The position numbers and the translations under genes are program-made. A DNA stretch of 15,570 nt, taken from positions 1 through 15,570 of the forward strand of contig JBOHLS010000042.1 in NCBI GenBank assembly GCA_050729835.1, written 5' to 3'. Positions 6,880 through 13,980 of the stretch are shown here, piece after piece. The DNA is from REEB95 sp050729835 (lineage in GTDB: Bacteria; Pseudomonadota; Alphaproteobacteria; ATCC43930; CGMCC-115725). Every line of letters starts with the position of its first letter. Within the stretch, counting starts at the first letter, position 1. A model generated the notes under the pieces. It was not told the DNA's origin, made no database searches, and saw nothing but the letters and a program-made list of their open reading frames with translations.

Positions 6880-7749
6880 CGCGTAATGTTTGATGATGTT
6901 CTTGACCGCCGGGCCCAGCTCGGGCCGCGCCAAGGCGAAAGCGAGGTTGGCTTCGAGGAAGCCGACCTTGTCGCCGCAATCGAAGCGCCGTCCGGCGAAG
7001 CGCAGCCCGTGGAACGGCTGCTTGGCCGCAATCAGCTGCGCCAGCGCGTCGGTGAGCTGGATTTCGCCGCCGGCGCCCTTGCCGACCCGGCCGAGCGCGT
7101 CGAAGACCGCGGGCTGGAGGATGTAGCGGCCGATGATGCACAGCCGCGACGGCGCATTGGCCGGATCAGGCTTCTCGACGACACCGCGCGCGGCGATCAA
7201 GCGGCCATCGTCCTTCTCGACGTCCAGGATGCCATAGCGGCTGGTGTGCTCGCGCGGTACTTCCATCGCCGCCACCATGTTGCCGCCGACTTTGGCCTGA
7301 GCCTCGACCATTTGGTCCAGGCACGGCCGCTCGGCGAGGATGAGGTCGTCGGCCAGCAACACAGCGAACGGCTCGTCGCCGACGAGGGCGCGCGCGCACC
7401 AAACGGCGTGGCCGAGGCCGAGCGGATGTTGCTGGCGCGTGTAGGCGATCTGCCCCGGCTCCGGCATCCATGACTTGACCTCGGCGATCTGGGTTTTCTT
7501 GCCGCGCGCCCGTAACGTGCTTTCGAGCTCGTAGGAATGGTCGAAGTGATCCTCGATTGCGCTTTTGGAGCGTCCGGTGACGAAAATGAATTCTTCGATT
7601 CCCGCCGCGCGCGCTTCCTCGACGGCGTACTGGATCAAGGGTTTGTCGACGATCGGCAGCATCTCCTTGGGCATGGCCTTTGTGGCCGGGAGAAACCGGG
7701 TGCCGAGACCGCCGACCGGGAACACTGCCTTGCGAACGCGCTGCGCCAT
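6877..7749 (-). CDS. galU: UTP--glucose-1-phosphate uridylyltransferase
   Basis: Makes UDP-glucose from UTP and glucose-1-phosphate in the cytoplasm; UDP-glucose feeds exopolysaccharide, lipopolysaccharide and glucan synthesis. The 290-residue length is normal for bacterial GalU. The nucleotide-binding signature GGLGTRFLPATK (13-24) is followed by KEMLPIVDKP (28-37), the uridine-contact region RQQHPLGLGHAV (105-116), the metal site LLADD (131-135), EKPDP (192-196), GEIQLTDAL (228-236) and the late FDCGDK (256-261). ATG 7749 gives the classical N-terminus; the in-frame extension to 7884 lacks homology. The Shine-Dalgarno is weak (AGGG about 8 nt upstream). It is the first gene of a two-gene operon with the phosphohexomutase, 10 nt apart, and is divergent from the cytochrome c gene. 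Confidence 0.96.
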   Translation of the reverse strand: MAQRVRKAVFPVGGLGTRFLPATKAMPKEMLPIVDKPLIQYAVEEARAAGIEEFIFVTGRSKSAIEDHFDHSYELESTLRARGKKTQIAEVKSWMPEPGQIAYTRQQHPLGLGHAVWCARALVGDEPFAVLLADDLILAERPCLDQMVEAQAKVGGNMVAAMEVPREHTSRYGILDVEKDDGRLIAARGVVEKPDPANAPSRLCIIGRYILQPAVFDALGRVGKGAGGEIQLTDALAQLIAAKQPFHGLRFAGRRFDCGDKVGFLEANLAFALARPELGPAVKNIIKHYA

Positions 7750-7899
7750 GTTCCGGCCCTGCCTTGCTTGCGTTGCGCCGCTTTTATACTGCTTCCCCGC
7801 GCTAATCCAGCCGCACGTCGTGGCTATTTTGCGGCCGATCAATATGGTAACCGTGTGGCGAGGCGCGGGTGACGCGCGCCGCAACAGGGGGGATCAAGT
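7750..7899. promoter_or_regulatory. Divergent promoter region, galU / cytochrome c
   Basis: 150 bp between divergent starts. On the minus strand a TATAAA (7788-7783) lies 34 bp upstream of the galU ATG and is a plausible -10, although no consensus -35 precedes it. On the plus strand an AGGGGGG (7886-7892) lies 7 nt before the cytochrome ATG and is its ribosome binding site. No operator-like palindrome stands out. Confidence 0.4.
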
Positions 7900-8457
7900 A
7901 TGCCTAAGACGTACCGTCGACTCGGCGTGATCGCCGGGTTGATCGCGCTGACTGCGTTGTCTTTGACCGCCACCGCACAGGCCAGCGATCGCCAAGTCGC
8001 CCACGGCAAATATCTCGTCGGCCTGATGGGTTGCAACGACTGCCACACGCCGGGCTATTTCTTCGGCAAGCCGGACCAGACCCGCTATCTCGGCGGCTCG
8101 GATGTCGGCTTCGAGATTCCGGGCCTTGGCGTCTTCGTCGGGCCGAATTTGACGCCGGACAAGGCGACGGGCCTCGGCAACTGGTCGGCCAAAGACATCG
8201 TGACGGCGCTGACCACGGGCAAGATTCCCGACGGCCGCGTGCTGGCGCCGATCATGCCGTGGGAGGCCTTTTCCCACCTGACCAAGAGCGACGCCAACGC
8301 CATCGCCGCCTATCTGAAGAGCCTGCCGCTGGTGAGCCACAAGGTTGCCGGGCCGTTCGGGCCGAACGAGTCGCCGACCGTCTTCGTCATGAAGATCGTC
8401 CCCGGATCGGGCATGAAGCCGCCGCCCGGCGCCAACCCCAGCCCCAATAATAAGTAG
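7900..8457 (+). CDS. Exported monohaem cytochrome c
   Basis: A 185-residue class I c-type cytochrome, probably periplasmic, carrying electrons for an unknown partner. An N-terminal signal peptide (hydrophobic 8-27, likely cleaved near AQA/S at 26-29) precedes a single haem attachment site C45-N-D-C48-H49. M119 in APIMPWEAF is the likely distal haem ligand. The segments between (GGSDVGFEIPGLGVFVGPNL, ATGLGNWSAKDIVTALTTGK, the LTKSDANAIAAYLKSLP helix) are typical of the cytochrome c subunits that accompany periplasmic alcohol, aldehyde or gluconate dehydrogenases. No such dehydrogenase is in the window, so this is a stand-alone gene. The C-terminus is Pro/Gly/Asn-rich and probably disordered. 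The start is supported by AGGGGGG 7 nt upstream. The family is sure; the redox partner is not. Confidence 0.9.
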   Translation: MPKTYRRLGVIAGLIALTALSLTATAQASDRQVAHGKYLVGLMGCNDCHTPGYFFGKPDQTRYLGGSDVGFEIPGLGVFVGPNLTPDKATGLGNWSAKDIVTALTTGKIPDGRVLAPIMPWEAFSHLTKSDANAIAAYLKSLPLVSHKVAGPFGPNESPTVFVMKIVPGSGMKPPPGANPSPNNK

Positions 8458-8471
8458 GCTACAGCTAAAAC

Positions 8472-9545
8472 CTAGGGTGCCACCACACGAATATCCGCGG
8501 CGGCAACCGCCGCGGATGAAGCGGCCCCGGGCGTCAACCCGAGCGCGGCGACGTCGCGCGTCATCAAGCACGCCACCAGGCGAAAGCCGCAGTCGAGCGT
8601 GACCTTGGTCAGCGCGCCCAAAGGCTGCAGCGCGACGATCGTGCCGGTCAGATGATTTTCCGCGGTAACGGCCGTGGTCGCGGGCGGTTCGAGACGAACA
8701 TTCTCGGCCCGGATGACGACGCAGGTCTCGCCGGCCGTTGCGGCGCCGTTTGCTTCGGCCCGTAAGATCTTGCCCGCGACGGTGACGCGCAGGAATCGCC
8801 CGTCGCGGCCTTCGACCCGCCCCGTCAACTGATTCTCGAAGCCGAGAATGTCCGCCGCGGCGCGGCTGACTGGATGGCGGAACACCGCGTCGACGGCGCC
8901 GCTCTGGATGATCCGGCCGTCGCGCATCACCGCGACATGATCTCCCAGCGCCGCGACATCGACATAGTCGTGCGTCACGAACAGCGCCGACAGGCGCGTC
9001 TCGCGTAGGAATCGCGCCAATTCGAAGCGCAGATCGGCGCGCGCCGACGCGTCGAGCGCGGCGAACGGTTCGTCCAGCAGGAAAAGATCCGGGCGGCTGG
9101 CCTCGGCGCGCGCCAAGGCCGCGCGTTGCTTCTCTCCCGGGCTGAGCACCACGGGACTGGCGTCGGCGATATGCGCAATGCCGAAGCGCGCCAACAAGGT
9201 CGCAACGTCGGCTTGATCCGATCCCGCTTCGGCGCGACGATGGGCGCGCGCGCCAAGTGCGACGTTCTGCGCCACGCTCAGATGCGGGAACAGGCCGAAA
9301 TTCTGGACCACGAACCCGACATGGCGCTGCTCGGCCGGCAGCGCCGTGACATCCCGATCGCCGATGACGATGCGACCGCGCGCCGGGCGGTGGAATCCGG
9401 CGATGGTCTCGAGTAGCACGGATTTGCCGGCGCCATTGGGGCCGAGCACGACCATGACCTGGTTGGCCGGCAGCGCGAAGGAGATGCCGTCGAGGGCGAA
9501 CGTGCCGAGCCTGAGTGACAGCCCGGCGACCGCGAGCGCCGTCAT
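8472..9545 (-). CDS. wtpC: Tungstate/molybdate ABC transporter, ATP-binding protein (WtpC-like)
   Basis: ATPase of an oxyanion importer, acting at the inner face of the membrane with the WtpB-like permease. The 357-residue protein has Walker A GPNGAGKS (35-42), Q-loop Q81, Walker B LFLLDEP (154-160), D-loop ALD (163-165) and H-loop H192. The ABC signature reads LSPGEKQRAALARA (134-147), with Pro in place of the usual first Gly of LSGGE. A C-terminal TOBE/Mop-like region (about 238-357, including ENHLTGTIVALQPLGALTKV) is typical of ModC/WtpC ATPases, where it can bind oxyanion. The ATG at 9545 overlaps the permease stop (ATGA), giving translational coupling and ruling out the longer upstream frame. 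Specificity for Mo versus W rests on the neighbours. Confidence 0.9.
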   Translation of the reverse strand: MTALAVAGLSLRLGTFALDGISFALPANQVMVVLGPNGAGKSVLLETIAGFHRPARGRIVIGDRDVTALPAEQRHVGFVVQNFGLFPHLSVAQNVALGARAHRRAEAGSDQADVATLLARFGIAHIADASPVVLSPGEKQRAALARAEASRPDLFLLDEPFAALDASARADLRFELARFLRETRLSALFVTHDYVDVAALGDHVAVMRDGRIIQSGAVDAVFRHPVSRAAADILGFENQLTGRVEGRDGRFLRVTVAGKILRAEANGAATAGETCVVIRAENVRLEPPATTAVTAENHLTGTIVALQPLGALTKVTLDCGFRLVACLMTRDVAALGLTPGAASSAAVAAADIRVVAP

Positions 9546-10378
9546 CGTCCACCGACGACGATCGGCCTGCGGCCATAGGCGACGTGGCGGAACAAGATGA
9601 ACAGCGCCAGAGAAATCAGCAGCAGCAAGGCGGCGGCGGCCGACGCATCCTCCAGGCCGTAGCGTAGGAACATCTCGTAGATTTTGACCGGCGCGGTCAT
9701 CGGGTAATAGACCAGGATCACTACGGCGCCGAATTCGCTGATCGAGCGCGCGAAGGTCAGCGTCAGGCCGGTCGCGATACCCCGCCAGGCTAGCGGCACG
9801 GTGATGCGCGCCAGCACGCGCCACGGCCCCATCCCCAGCGTACGCGCGACCATCTCGAGCCGCGGATCGACTCCCTCAAACGCGATCCGCGCCGCGTTGA
9901 CGGTGTAGGGCACCGAAACGAACAGCATGGCGACGACGATGCCCGCCAGCGTGCCCCAAAACTGCACGCCGAGGAAGGTTTCGGCTGGGCCGCCGATCAC
10001 CCCGTGCCGGCCGAAGACCATGAGCAGGGCGATGCCGGCGACCGTGTGCGGAACCGTCAGTGGCAGATCGACGATCGCCGCGATCGCGCTCTTGCCGAAG
10101 AAATCGGTGCGCGCCAACAAATAGGCCAGCGGCACGCCAAACACTCCAGCGACCAGCGCCGTCAGCAGCGAGGCCGCGACGCTCAGCGCCAAGGCGTCGC
10201 GGACATCGGCCTGCCGGGCGACCTGCAGCATCGTCCCCGCGGTCTGGGCCGCGAAGAGCTGGACGAGCGGCAGCAGGATGAAGGCCAGCAGCAATCCACC
10301 GCACAGCCATGCAGCCAGCACGACCAGGGGCGACCCGACGCTTTCCGGGCCGCGCCAGGCCTGCGGCACGATGATCAT
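9542..10378 (-). CDS. wtpB: Tungstate/molybdate ABC transporter, permease (WtpB-like)
   Basis: Inner-membrane permease of the BPD_transp_1 fold, expected to form a homodimer. The 278-residue protein has about six hydrophobic segments (near 17-42, 63-88, 97-123, 139-160, 198-225 and 245-265). The cytoplasmic coupling (EAA-type) loop is at about 174-200, MVARTLGMGPWRVLARITVP. The stretch ARSISEFGAVVILVYYPMTA (210-229) is characteristic of WtpB/ModB oxyanion permeases, and the following PVKIYEMFLRYGLE resembles WtpB more than ModB. The start at 10378 (MIIVPQAW) lies 16 nt after the binding-protein stop. The ATGA overlap with the downstream ATPase gene confirms the operon. Confidence 0.9.
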   Translation of the reverse strand: MIIVPQAWRGPESVGSPLVVLAAWLCGGLLLAFILLPLVQLFAAQTAGTMLQVARQADVRDALALSVAASLLTALVAGVFGVPLAYLLARTDFFGKSAIAAIVDLPLTVPHTVAGIALLMVFGRHGVIGGPAETFLGVQFWGTLAGIVVAMLFVSVPYTVNAARIAFEGVDPRLEMVARTLGMGPWRVLARITVPLAWRGIATGLTLTFARSISEFGAVVILVYYPMTAPVKIYEMFLRYGLEDASAAAALLLLISLALFILFRHVAYGRRPIVVGGR

Positions 10379-10394
10379 CCGAGGCGCGCTCCGA

Positions 10395-11366
10395 TCAGGA
10401 GGCGGGCCACGGCTTGATCAGCGGCCGCAGCACCGGCGGCACCTTCGCCGGGTTCACGGCATAGGCCGGGCTGAACGTACCGAAGCCGTCGTCGCGCATC
10501 ACCTTGCGGCCGGCCGACCCCAACAGGAAGGCGAGATATTTCTCGGCGGCCGCCTTTTTGGTGCTGTCGGCAATGATCGTGATGGCATAGACGATCGGCT
10601 TGCCGGCGAGATCACCGTTCTTGGTGTGCGCCACGCCTTCGGCATAGAACGACGCATAATTGGGATCGCTCAAATTGATCTTGGCCGGCAGGTCGAGCAG
10701 CTTGAGGTGGTGCTGGAGCGCGTCGGAGCGATAGATCGCGAGATAGTCGATCTGTCCCAGCTGCAGCGCCGAAATCAGCGAGGTCTCGGTATCGCGCATG
10801 TTGCTGAGCGGCGCATTGGCGAGGATTTTTTCCGCGAGTCCGTGCGACGCGTAGTATTTCTCCGCGAGGCTCAGCATCTGCACGGTCTGATAACCGGAGG
10901 GATCGGTATCAGGATTGGACCGCCCGATCTCGACGCCCTTGCGCGCCAGCACCTTATACCAGTTGCCCGGATTGATCTCGTTCGCGAATTTGCTCTTGCC
11001 AGTATAGACGAAGGTGATCGCGTTGCGGACAAAGCCGATATACCAGTCGGCGTATGACGTCCTGCCGTCGTCGCCGAAGAGGTATTTCGGGATCACATTG
11101 TAATCGGCGACCGCCAGGATATCGGCGTCGCGGTGCAGATCGGTGATCTGCCGCGCCATCTTGACGCTGCCGCCGAATTGCGGCTGGACCGCGATGTCGG
11201 GAAATTTCTGCTCGAACAGCTGATCGACCTGCTTGAACGGCACCGCGAGAGTGCCTGCCGCAAAGACGCTGAGCGTCGTCTGGTTGGCGGCCTGGGCGCG
11301 CGCGCCGCCCGCCGTCATCGCCGCCAGGACGGCCAGCAGCAGGATCGACTTGATCGGTCGTTTCAT
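10395..11366 (-). CDS. wtpA: Tungstate/molybdate ABC transporter, substrate-binding protein (WtpA-like)
   Basis: Periplasmic solute-binding protein that captures molybdate or tungstate for the WtpBC-type importer. The 323-residue preprotein has a Sec signal peptide (MKRPIKSILLLAVLAAMTAG..., likely cleaved after ARA at 24). Oxyanion-binding elements typical of the COG0725/WtpA group are FAAGTL (35-40), FGGSVK (64-69), GRSNPDTDPSGYQ (148-160), and the late RDTETSLISALQLGQIDYLA (191-210) with the nearby IYRSDALQH. The last two are more WtpA- than ModA-like. The start is ATG 11366 rather than 11378, because GGAG lies 6 nt upstream of the former and the signal peptide begins there. First gene of the wtpABC-type operon, divergent from the DedA gene. 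Confidence 0.9.
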   Translation of the reverse strand: MKRPIKSILLLAVLAAMTAGGARAQAANQTTLSVFAAGTLAVPFKQVDQLFEQKFPDIAVQPQFGGSVKMARQITDLHRDADILAVADYNVIPKYLFGDDGRTSYADWYIGFVRNAITFVYTGKSKFANEINPGNWYKVLARKGVEIGRSNPDTDPSGYQTVQMLSLAEKYYASHGLAEKILANAPLSNMRDTETSLISALQLGQIDYLAIYRSDALQHHLKLLDLPAKINLSDPNYASFYAEGVAHTKNGDLAGKPIVYAITIIADSTKKAAAEKYLAFLLGSAGRKVMRDDGFGTFSPAYAVNPAKVPPVLRPLIKPWPAS

Positions 11367-11397
11367 CAATTTCTCCATGACATGCCAAATCTTGCGG

Positions 11398-11415
11398 CCC
11401 TGCGGAAATGCAGGG
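11398..11415 (-). promoter_or_regulatory. GC-rich hairpin in the wtpA 5' leader
   Basis: Perfect inverted repeat CCCTGC-N6-GCAGGG, 31 bp upstream of the wtpA ATG, so probably inside the 5' leader. No T-run follows, so it is not a standard terminator. It may stabilise the mRNA or be part of a control element. It is far too small to be a molybdenum-cofactor riboswitch. Confidence 0.35.
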
Positions 11416-11425
11416 TCTTCTGGAC

Positions 11426-11469
11426 TATGCATCAGACACGATAAATCGTAAAACTCGTAAAGTATGCAT
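11426..11469. promoter_or_regulatory. Repeat cluster between wtpA and DedA genes
   Basis: A compact, AT-rich cluster of short repeats. The palindrome ACGAT-AA-ATCGT lies at 11438-11449. TCGTAAA occurs twice with a 9-bp period (11446-11452 and 11455-11461). TATGCAT occurs at 11426-11432 and 11463-11469, framing the cluster. The AT-rich island stands out in the surrounding GC-rich sequence and is centred about 85 bp upstream of wtpA. A metal-oxyanion-responsive regulator site is a reasonable guess, but the sequence does not match the ModE consensus as I know it. Confidence 0.4.
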
Positions 11470-11572
11470 GATAGTGCCGTTATCTGCGGAATTTTGACAC
11501 CGGCGCTGATAGATTGCCGGAGAAGCGCTTTCGCCCTAAACAGGCAAACGTCCACTGTCGCGGCTGAAATCA

Positions 11573-12193
11573 GTGCACCTCGAACTTTCCCACGTCATCT
11601 ACCAATACGTTCACGATTACGGTTATCTCGCCGTCTTCCTCGGAATCTTTCTCGAAGATTTCGGTCTGCCGCTACCGGGCGAGACGCTGCTGATCACCGC
11701 CGCCGCGGTTGCCGGCCGACAGGGGCTGAACATCTGGCTGCTCGCCGGCATCGCGTGGCTCGGCGCCGTGCTCGGCGACAATGTCGGGTTTCTGATCGGC
11801 CACAGCGGCGGCCGCGCCCTCCTCGTCCGTCATGGCCGTCGCATCGGCATCACCGCGGAGCGCCTCGCCAAGGTCGAGCGCTTTGTCGCGCGCTACGGAG
11901 CGCCGGTGATCATCGTCGCGCGCTTTGTCGTGATCGCGCGCCAGCTCAACGGCATCGCCGCCGGCAGCCTCGGCATGCACTGGTTGAGGTTTCTCGTCTG
12001 CAACTGCATCGGCGCGGCGCTCTGGGTTGGATTCTGGAGTACGCTCGCCTATTGGCTGGGCAAGAAGATTTTCGCCTTGTTTGCCGAGATACGCGGTTTC
12101 GAACCGCTGGCGATCGGCGGCGTGGGTGCCGTCGTCGTCCTTGTCGTCGCTTACCTTTGGTGGCGCGCGGGACGCGAGATCGGCGGCCCCTAA
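11573..12193 (+). CDS. DedA family membrane protein
   Basis: A 206-residue inner-membrane protein of the DedA / SNARE-associated (VTT domain) family; several members recycle undecaprenyl phosphate or support proton-motive-force homeostasis. The re-entrant motif FLEDFGLPLPGETLL (26-40) is clear. It is followed by LGDNVGFLIGHSGGR (67-81), the second conserved region ARFVVIARQLNGIAAG (116-131) and the GAALW segment (147-151). Acidic residues E28 and E37 and arginines R117 and R123, six apart, match the positions of the functional Glu/Asp and two Arg described in E. coli YqjA. Four or five hydrophobic helices end in a C-terminal one (181-198). The start is GTG at 11573, with a poor ribosome site; no alternative keeps the N-terminus. 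Substrate unknown; it stands alone and is divergent from wtpA. Confidence 0.88.
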   Translation: MHLELSHVIYQYVHDYGYLAVFLGIFLEDFGLPLPGETLLITAAAVAGRQGLNIWLLAGIAWLGAVLGDNVGFLIGHSGGRALLVRHGRRIGITAERLAKVERFVARYGAPVIIVARFVVIARQLNGIAAGSLGMHWLRFLVCNCIGAALWVGFWSTLAYWLGKKIFALFAEIRGFEPLAIGGVGAVVVLVVAYLWWRAGREIGGP

Positions 12194-12238
12194 CCGTTCG
12201 TGCCGCAGGCGATCGCGAGGTCGCGCTTTCCGATTCTT

Positions 12239-13906
12239 TCAGTGCGCCGTCTTCGCGGCGGCCCGCAGATCGGCGATCGTCGAACGCGGCGTGATCGCCT
12301 CGGGATCAACCTTGAGATCGAGAACCGCCGGCTTGTCGGCGGCCGCGGCGCGCGCGAAGGCGGCCGCGAAATCCTCGGTGCGCGCGACGCTTTCGCCATG
12401 CGCGCCATAAGCCCTGGCCAGCGCGGCGAAATCCGGATTCACGAGATCCGTGCCATAGGCGCGGCCGGGGTAGTGCATTTCCTGATGCATGCGGATGGTG
12501 CCGTACATGCCGTTGTTGACAATCAAGGCGACGACCGGCAACTGATAGCGCACCGCCGTCGCCAGTTCCTGCCCGGTCATCAGGAAATCGCCGTCGCCGC
12601 AGAAACACACTACCGGCCGGTCGGGATGCAGGAGCTTGGCGGCCACCGCCGCCGGAAATCCGTATCCCATGGAGCCGCTGGTCGGCGCGAGTTGTGTGCC
12701 GTAGCCGCGATACTGGTGATGCCGGTGGACCCAGCCGGCGAAGTTGCCGGCGCCGTTGCACCAGATCGCGTCGGCCGGCAGATTGCCGTCGAGCCAGCGC
12801 ACGATCGGCCCGAGCTGCACCGCGCCCGGCAGCTTCGACGGCTCGACGAAGGCCAGGTAGTCGCGGTGCGCAGCCTCGGTTTCGGCCGCCCAGCGCGGCC
12901 TGGCCGCAGGCTTGAGCGCCGCCGCCAGCGGCGCGAAGGTGCGCGGGCTGGCGTTGATCGCCAGCGTCGGCCGATAGACGCGGCCGAGCTCGCCGGGATC
13001 GGGATGGACGTGGATCAGTTTCTGTCGCGGCCGCGGCACGGCGACGAGGCTGTAGCCGGCGGTGGTCGCCTCGCCAAGCCGGCCGCCGACCGCGATCAGC
13101 ACATCGGCGTCGCGCACCCGGGCGGCGAGCGCCGGGTTGGCGGCGATGCCGAGATCGCCGGCGAAGCACGGATGGCGGTTGTCGAACCGGTCCTGCCGGC
13201 GGAATCCGGTGCATACCGGCAACGCAAACGTCGCCGCGAAGTTTTCGATCTGTCCGACCGCGGCGGCATCCCATTGGCTGCCGCCGAGCACCATCACGGG
13301 CCGCACAGCGTCGGCGAGGACCGCAGCGAGCGCCTCGATCTGCCGTGGCGACGGGTGCGCTTGGATCCGGGCATAGGGTTCGGCATCCGGCGTGTCGGCC
13401 AAGTCCTCGAGCATATCCTCGGGCAAGGCCAGCGCGACCGGGCCGGGCCGGCCGCTGGTTGCGACATGGAACGCGCGACTGACATATTCGGGAATGCGCC
13501 GCGGGTCGACGATCTCCTCGACGTATTTCACCAGTCCACCGAGGAATTGCCGGTAATCGATCTCCTGCAAGGCCTCGCGACCGCGGGCATCGCGCGCGAC
13601 CTGGCCGATGAGCACGACCATCGGCGTCGAATCCTGGCGTGCGACATGGATGCCGGCGGTGGCGTTGGTGGTGCCGGGACCGCGCGTGACCAGGCAGATG
13701 CCCGGCCGTCCGGTCAGCTTGCCGTAGGCCTCGGCCATCATCGCGGCGCCGCCTTCCTGACGGCAGACGATCAGCCGGATCGAATTGGCGTCGTGCAACA
13801 CGTCGAGCAGCGCGAGGTAGCTTTCACCCGGCACGCCGAAGGCGGTGTCGGCGCCGTGGATCTTGAGTTGGTCGACGAGGATTTGCGCGGCGCGGCGGTT
13901 GGTCAC
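12239..13906 (-). CDS. Thiamine-diphosphate enzyme, acetolactate-synthase-like
   Basis: A 555-residue member of the ThDP-dependent acetolactate synthase / pyruvate oxidase superfamily with all three domains. The N-terminal Pyr domain (1-165) has the catalytic Glu51 in CRQEGGAAMMAEAYG, followed by RGPGTTNATAGI. The middle domain spans about 185-330. The C-terminal PP domain (365-535) has GSMGYGFPAAVAA (411-423) and the ThDP/Mg motif from GDGD (437-440) to NN (464-465). The start is taken as GTG 13906, with GGAG 6 nt upstream; a TTG at 13927 would add seven residues but has poor spacing. No regulatory small subunit (ilvN/ilvH) or other branched-chain gene is nearby, so this is probably not the biosynthetic enzyme. 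The true 2-oxoacid substrate is unknown. It lies 74 bp after the iron permease gene on the same strand. Confidence 0.88.
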   Translation of the reverse strand: MTNRRAAQILVDQLKIHGADTAFGVPGESYLALLDVLHDANSIRLIVCRQEGGAAMMAEAYGKLTGRPGICLVTRGPGTTNATAGIHVARQDSTPMVVLIGQVARDARGREALQEIDYRQFLGGLVKYVEEIVDPRRIPEYVSRAFHVATSGRPGPVALALPEDMLEDLADTPDAEPYARIQAHPSPRQIEALAAVLADAVRPVMVLGGSQWDAAAVGQIENFAATFALPVCTGFRRQDRFDNRHPCFAGDLGIAANPALAARVRDADVLIAVGGRLGEATTAGYSLVAVPRPRQKLIHVHPDPGELGRVYRPTLAINASPRTFAPLAAALKPAARPRWAAETEAAHRDYLAFVEPSKLPGAVQLGPIVRWLDGNLPADAIWCNGAGNFAGWVHRHHQYRGYGTQLAPTSGSMGYGFPAAVAAKLLHPDRPVVCFCGDGDFLMTGQELATAVRYQLPVVALIVNNGMYGTIRMHQEMHYPGRAYGTDLVNPDFAALARAYGAHGESVARTEDFAAAFARAAAADKPAVLDLKVDPEAITPRSTIADLRAAAKTAH

Positions 13907-13944
13907 GCGGGGCTCCGGGTGCGGCAACCCCTAAGACCTATTGG

Positions 13945-13973
13945 GTTTTGCGCGACGCGGCAACCGCCAAAAC
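13945..13973 (-). terminator. Possible hairpin between iron permease and ThDP genes
   Basis: Inverted repeat with arms GTTTTG(C)GCG and CGC-CAAAAC, nine pairs with a one-base bulge and a 10-nt loop, starting 7 nt after the iron permease stop. There is no T-run on the minus strand, so it is a weak terminator candidate or an attenuating hairpin. If it terminates, the ThDP gene needs its own promoter in the short remaining gap. Confidence 0.3.
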
Positions 13974-13980
13974 TGCGGCT

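Noticed and set aside
7894..9576. 560-codon minus-strand frame across the cytochrome and WtpC genes
   Set aside because: It overlaps two clear genes in other frames and has low-complexity Arg-rich composition.
8472..11366. Calling the importer ModABC or a sulfate system
   Set aside because: The permease PMTAPVKIYE region and the binding protein GRSNPDTDPSGY and IYRSDALQH segments resemble WtpB/WtpA more closely. Mo versus W preference remains open.
11367..11572. Molybdenum-cofactor riboswitch upstream of wtpA
   Set aside because: Only one 6-bp hairpin is visible; the leader is too short and lacks the multi-stem structure.
12239..13906. Calling the ThDP gene ilvB (biosynthetic acetolactate synthase)
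   Set aside because: There is no small-subunit gene or ilv context, and the residues around the catalytic Glu (CRQEGGAAMMA) differ from the usual biosynthetic HE-G-A-x-A pattern.
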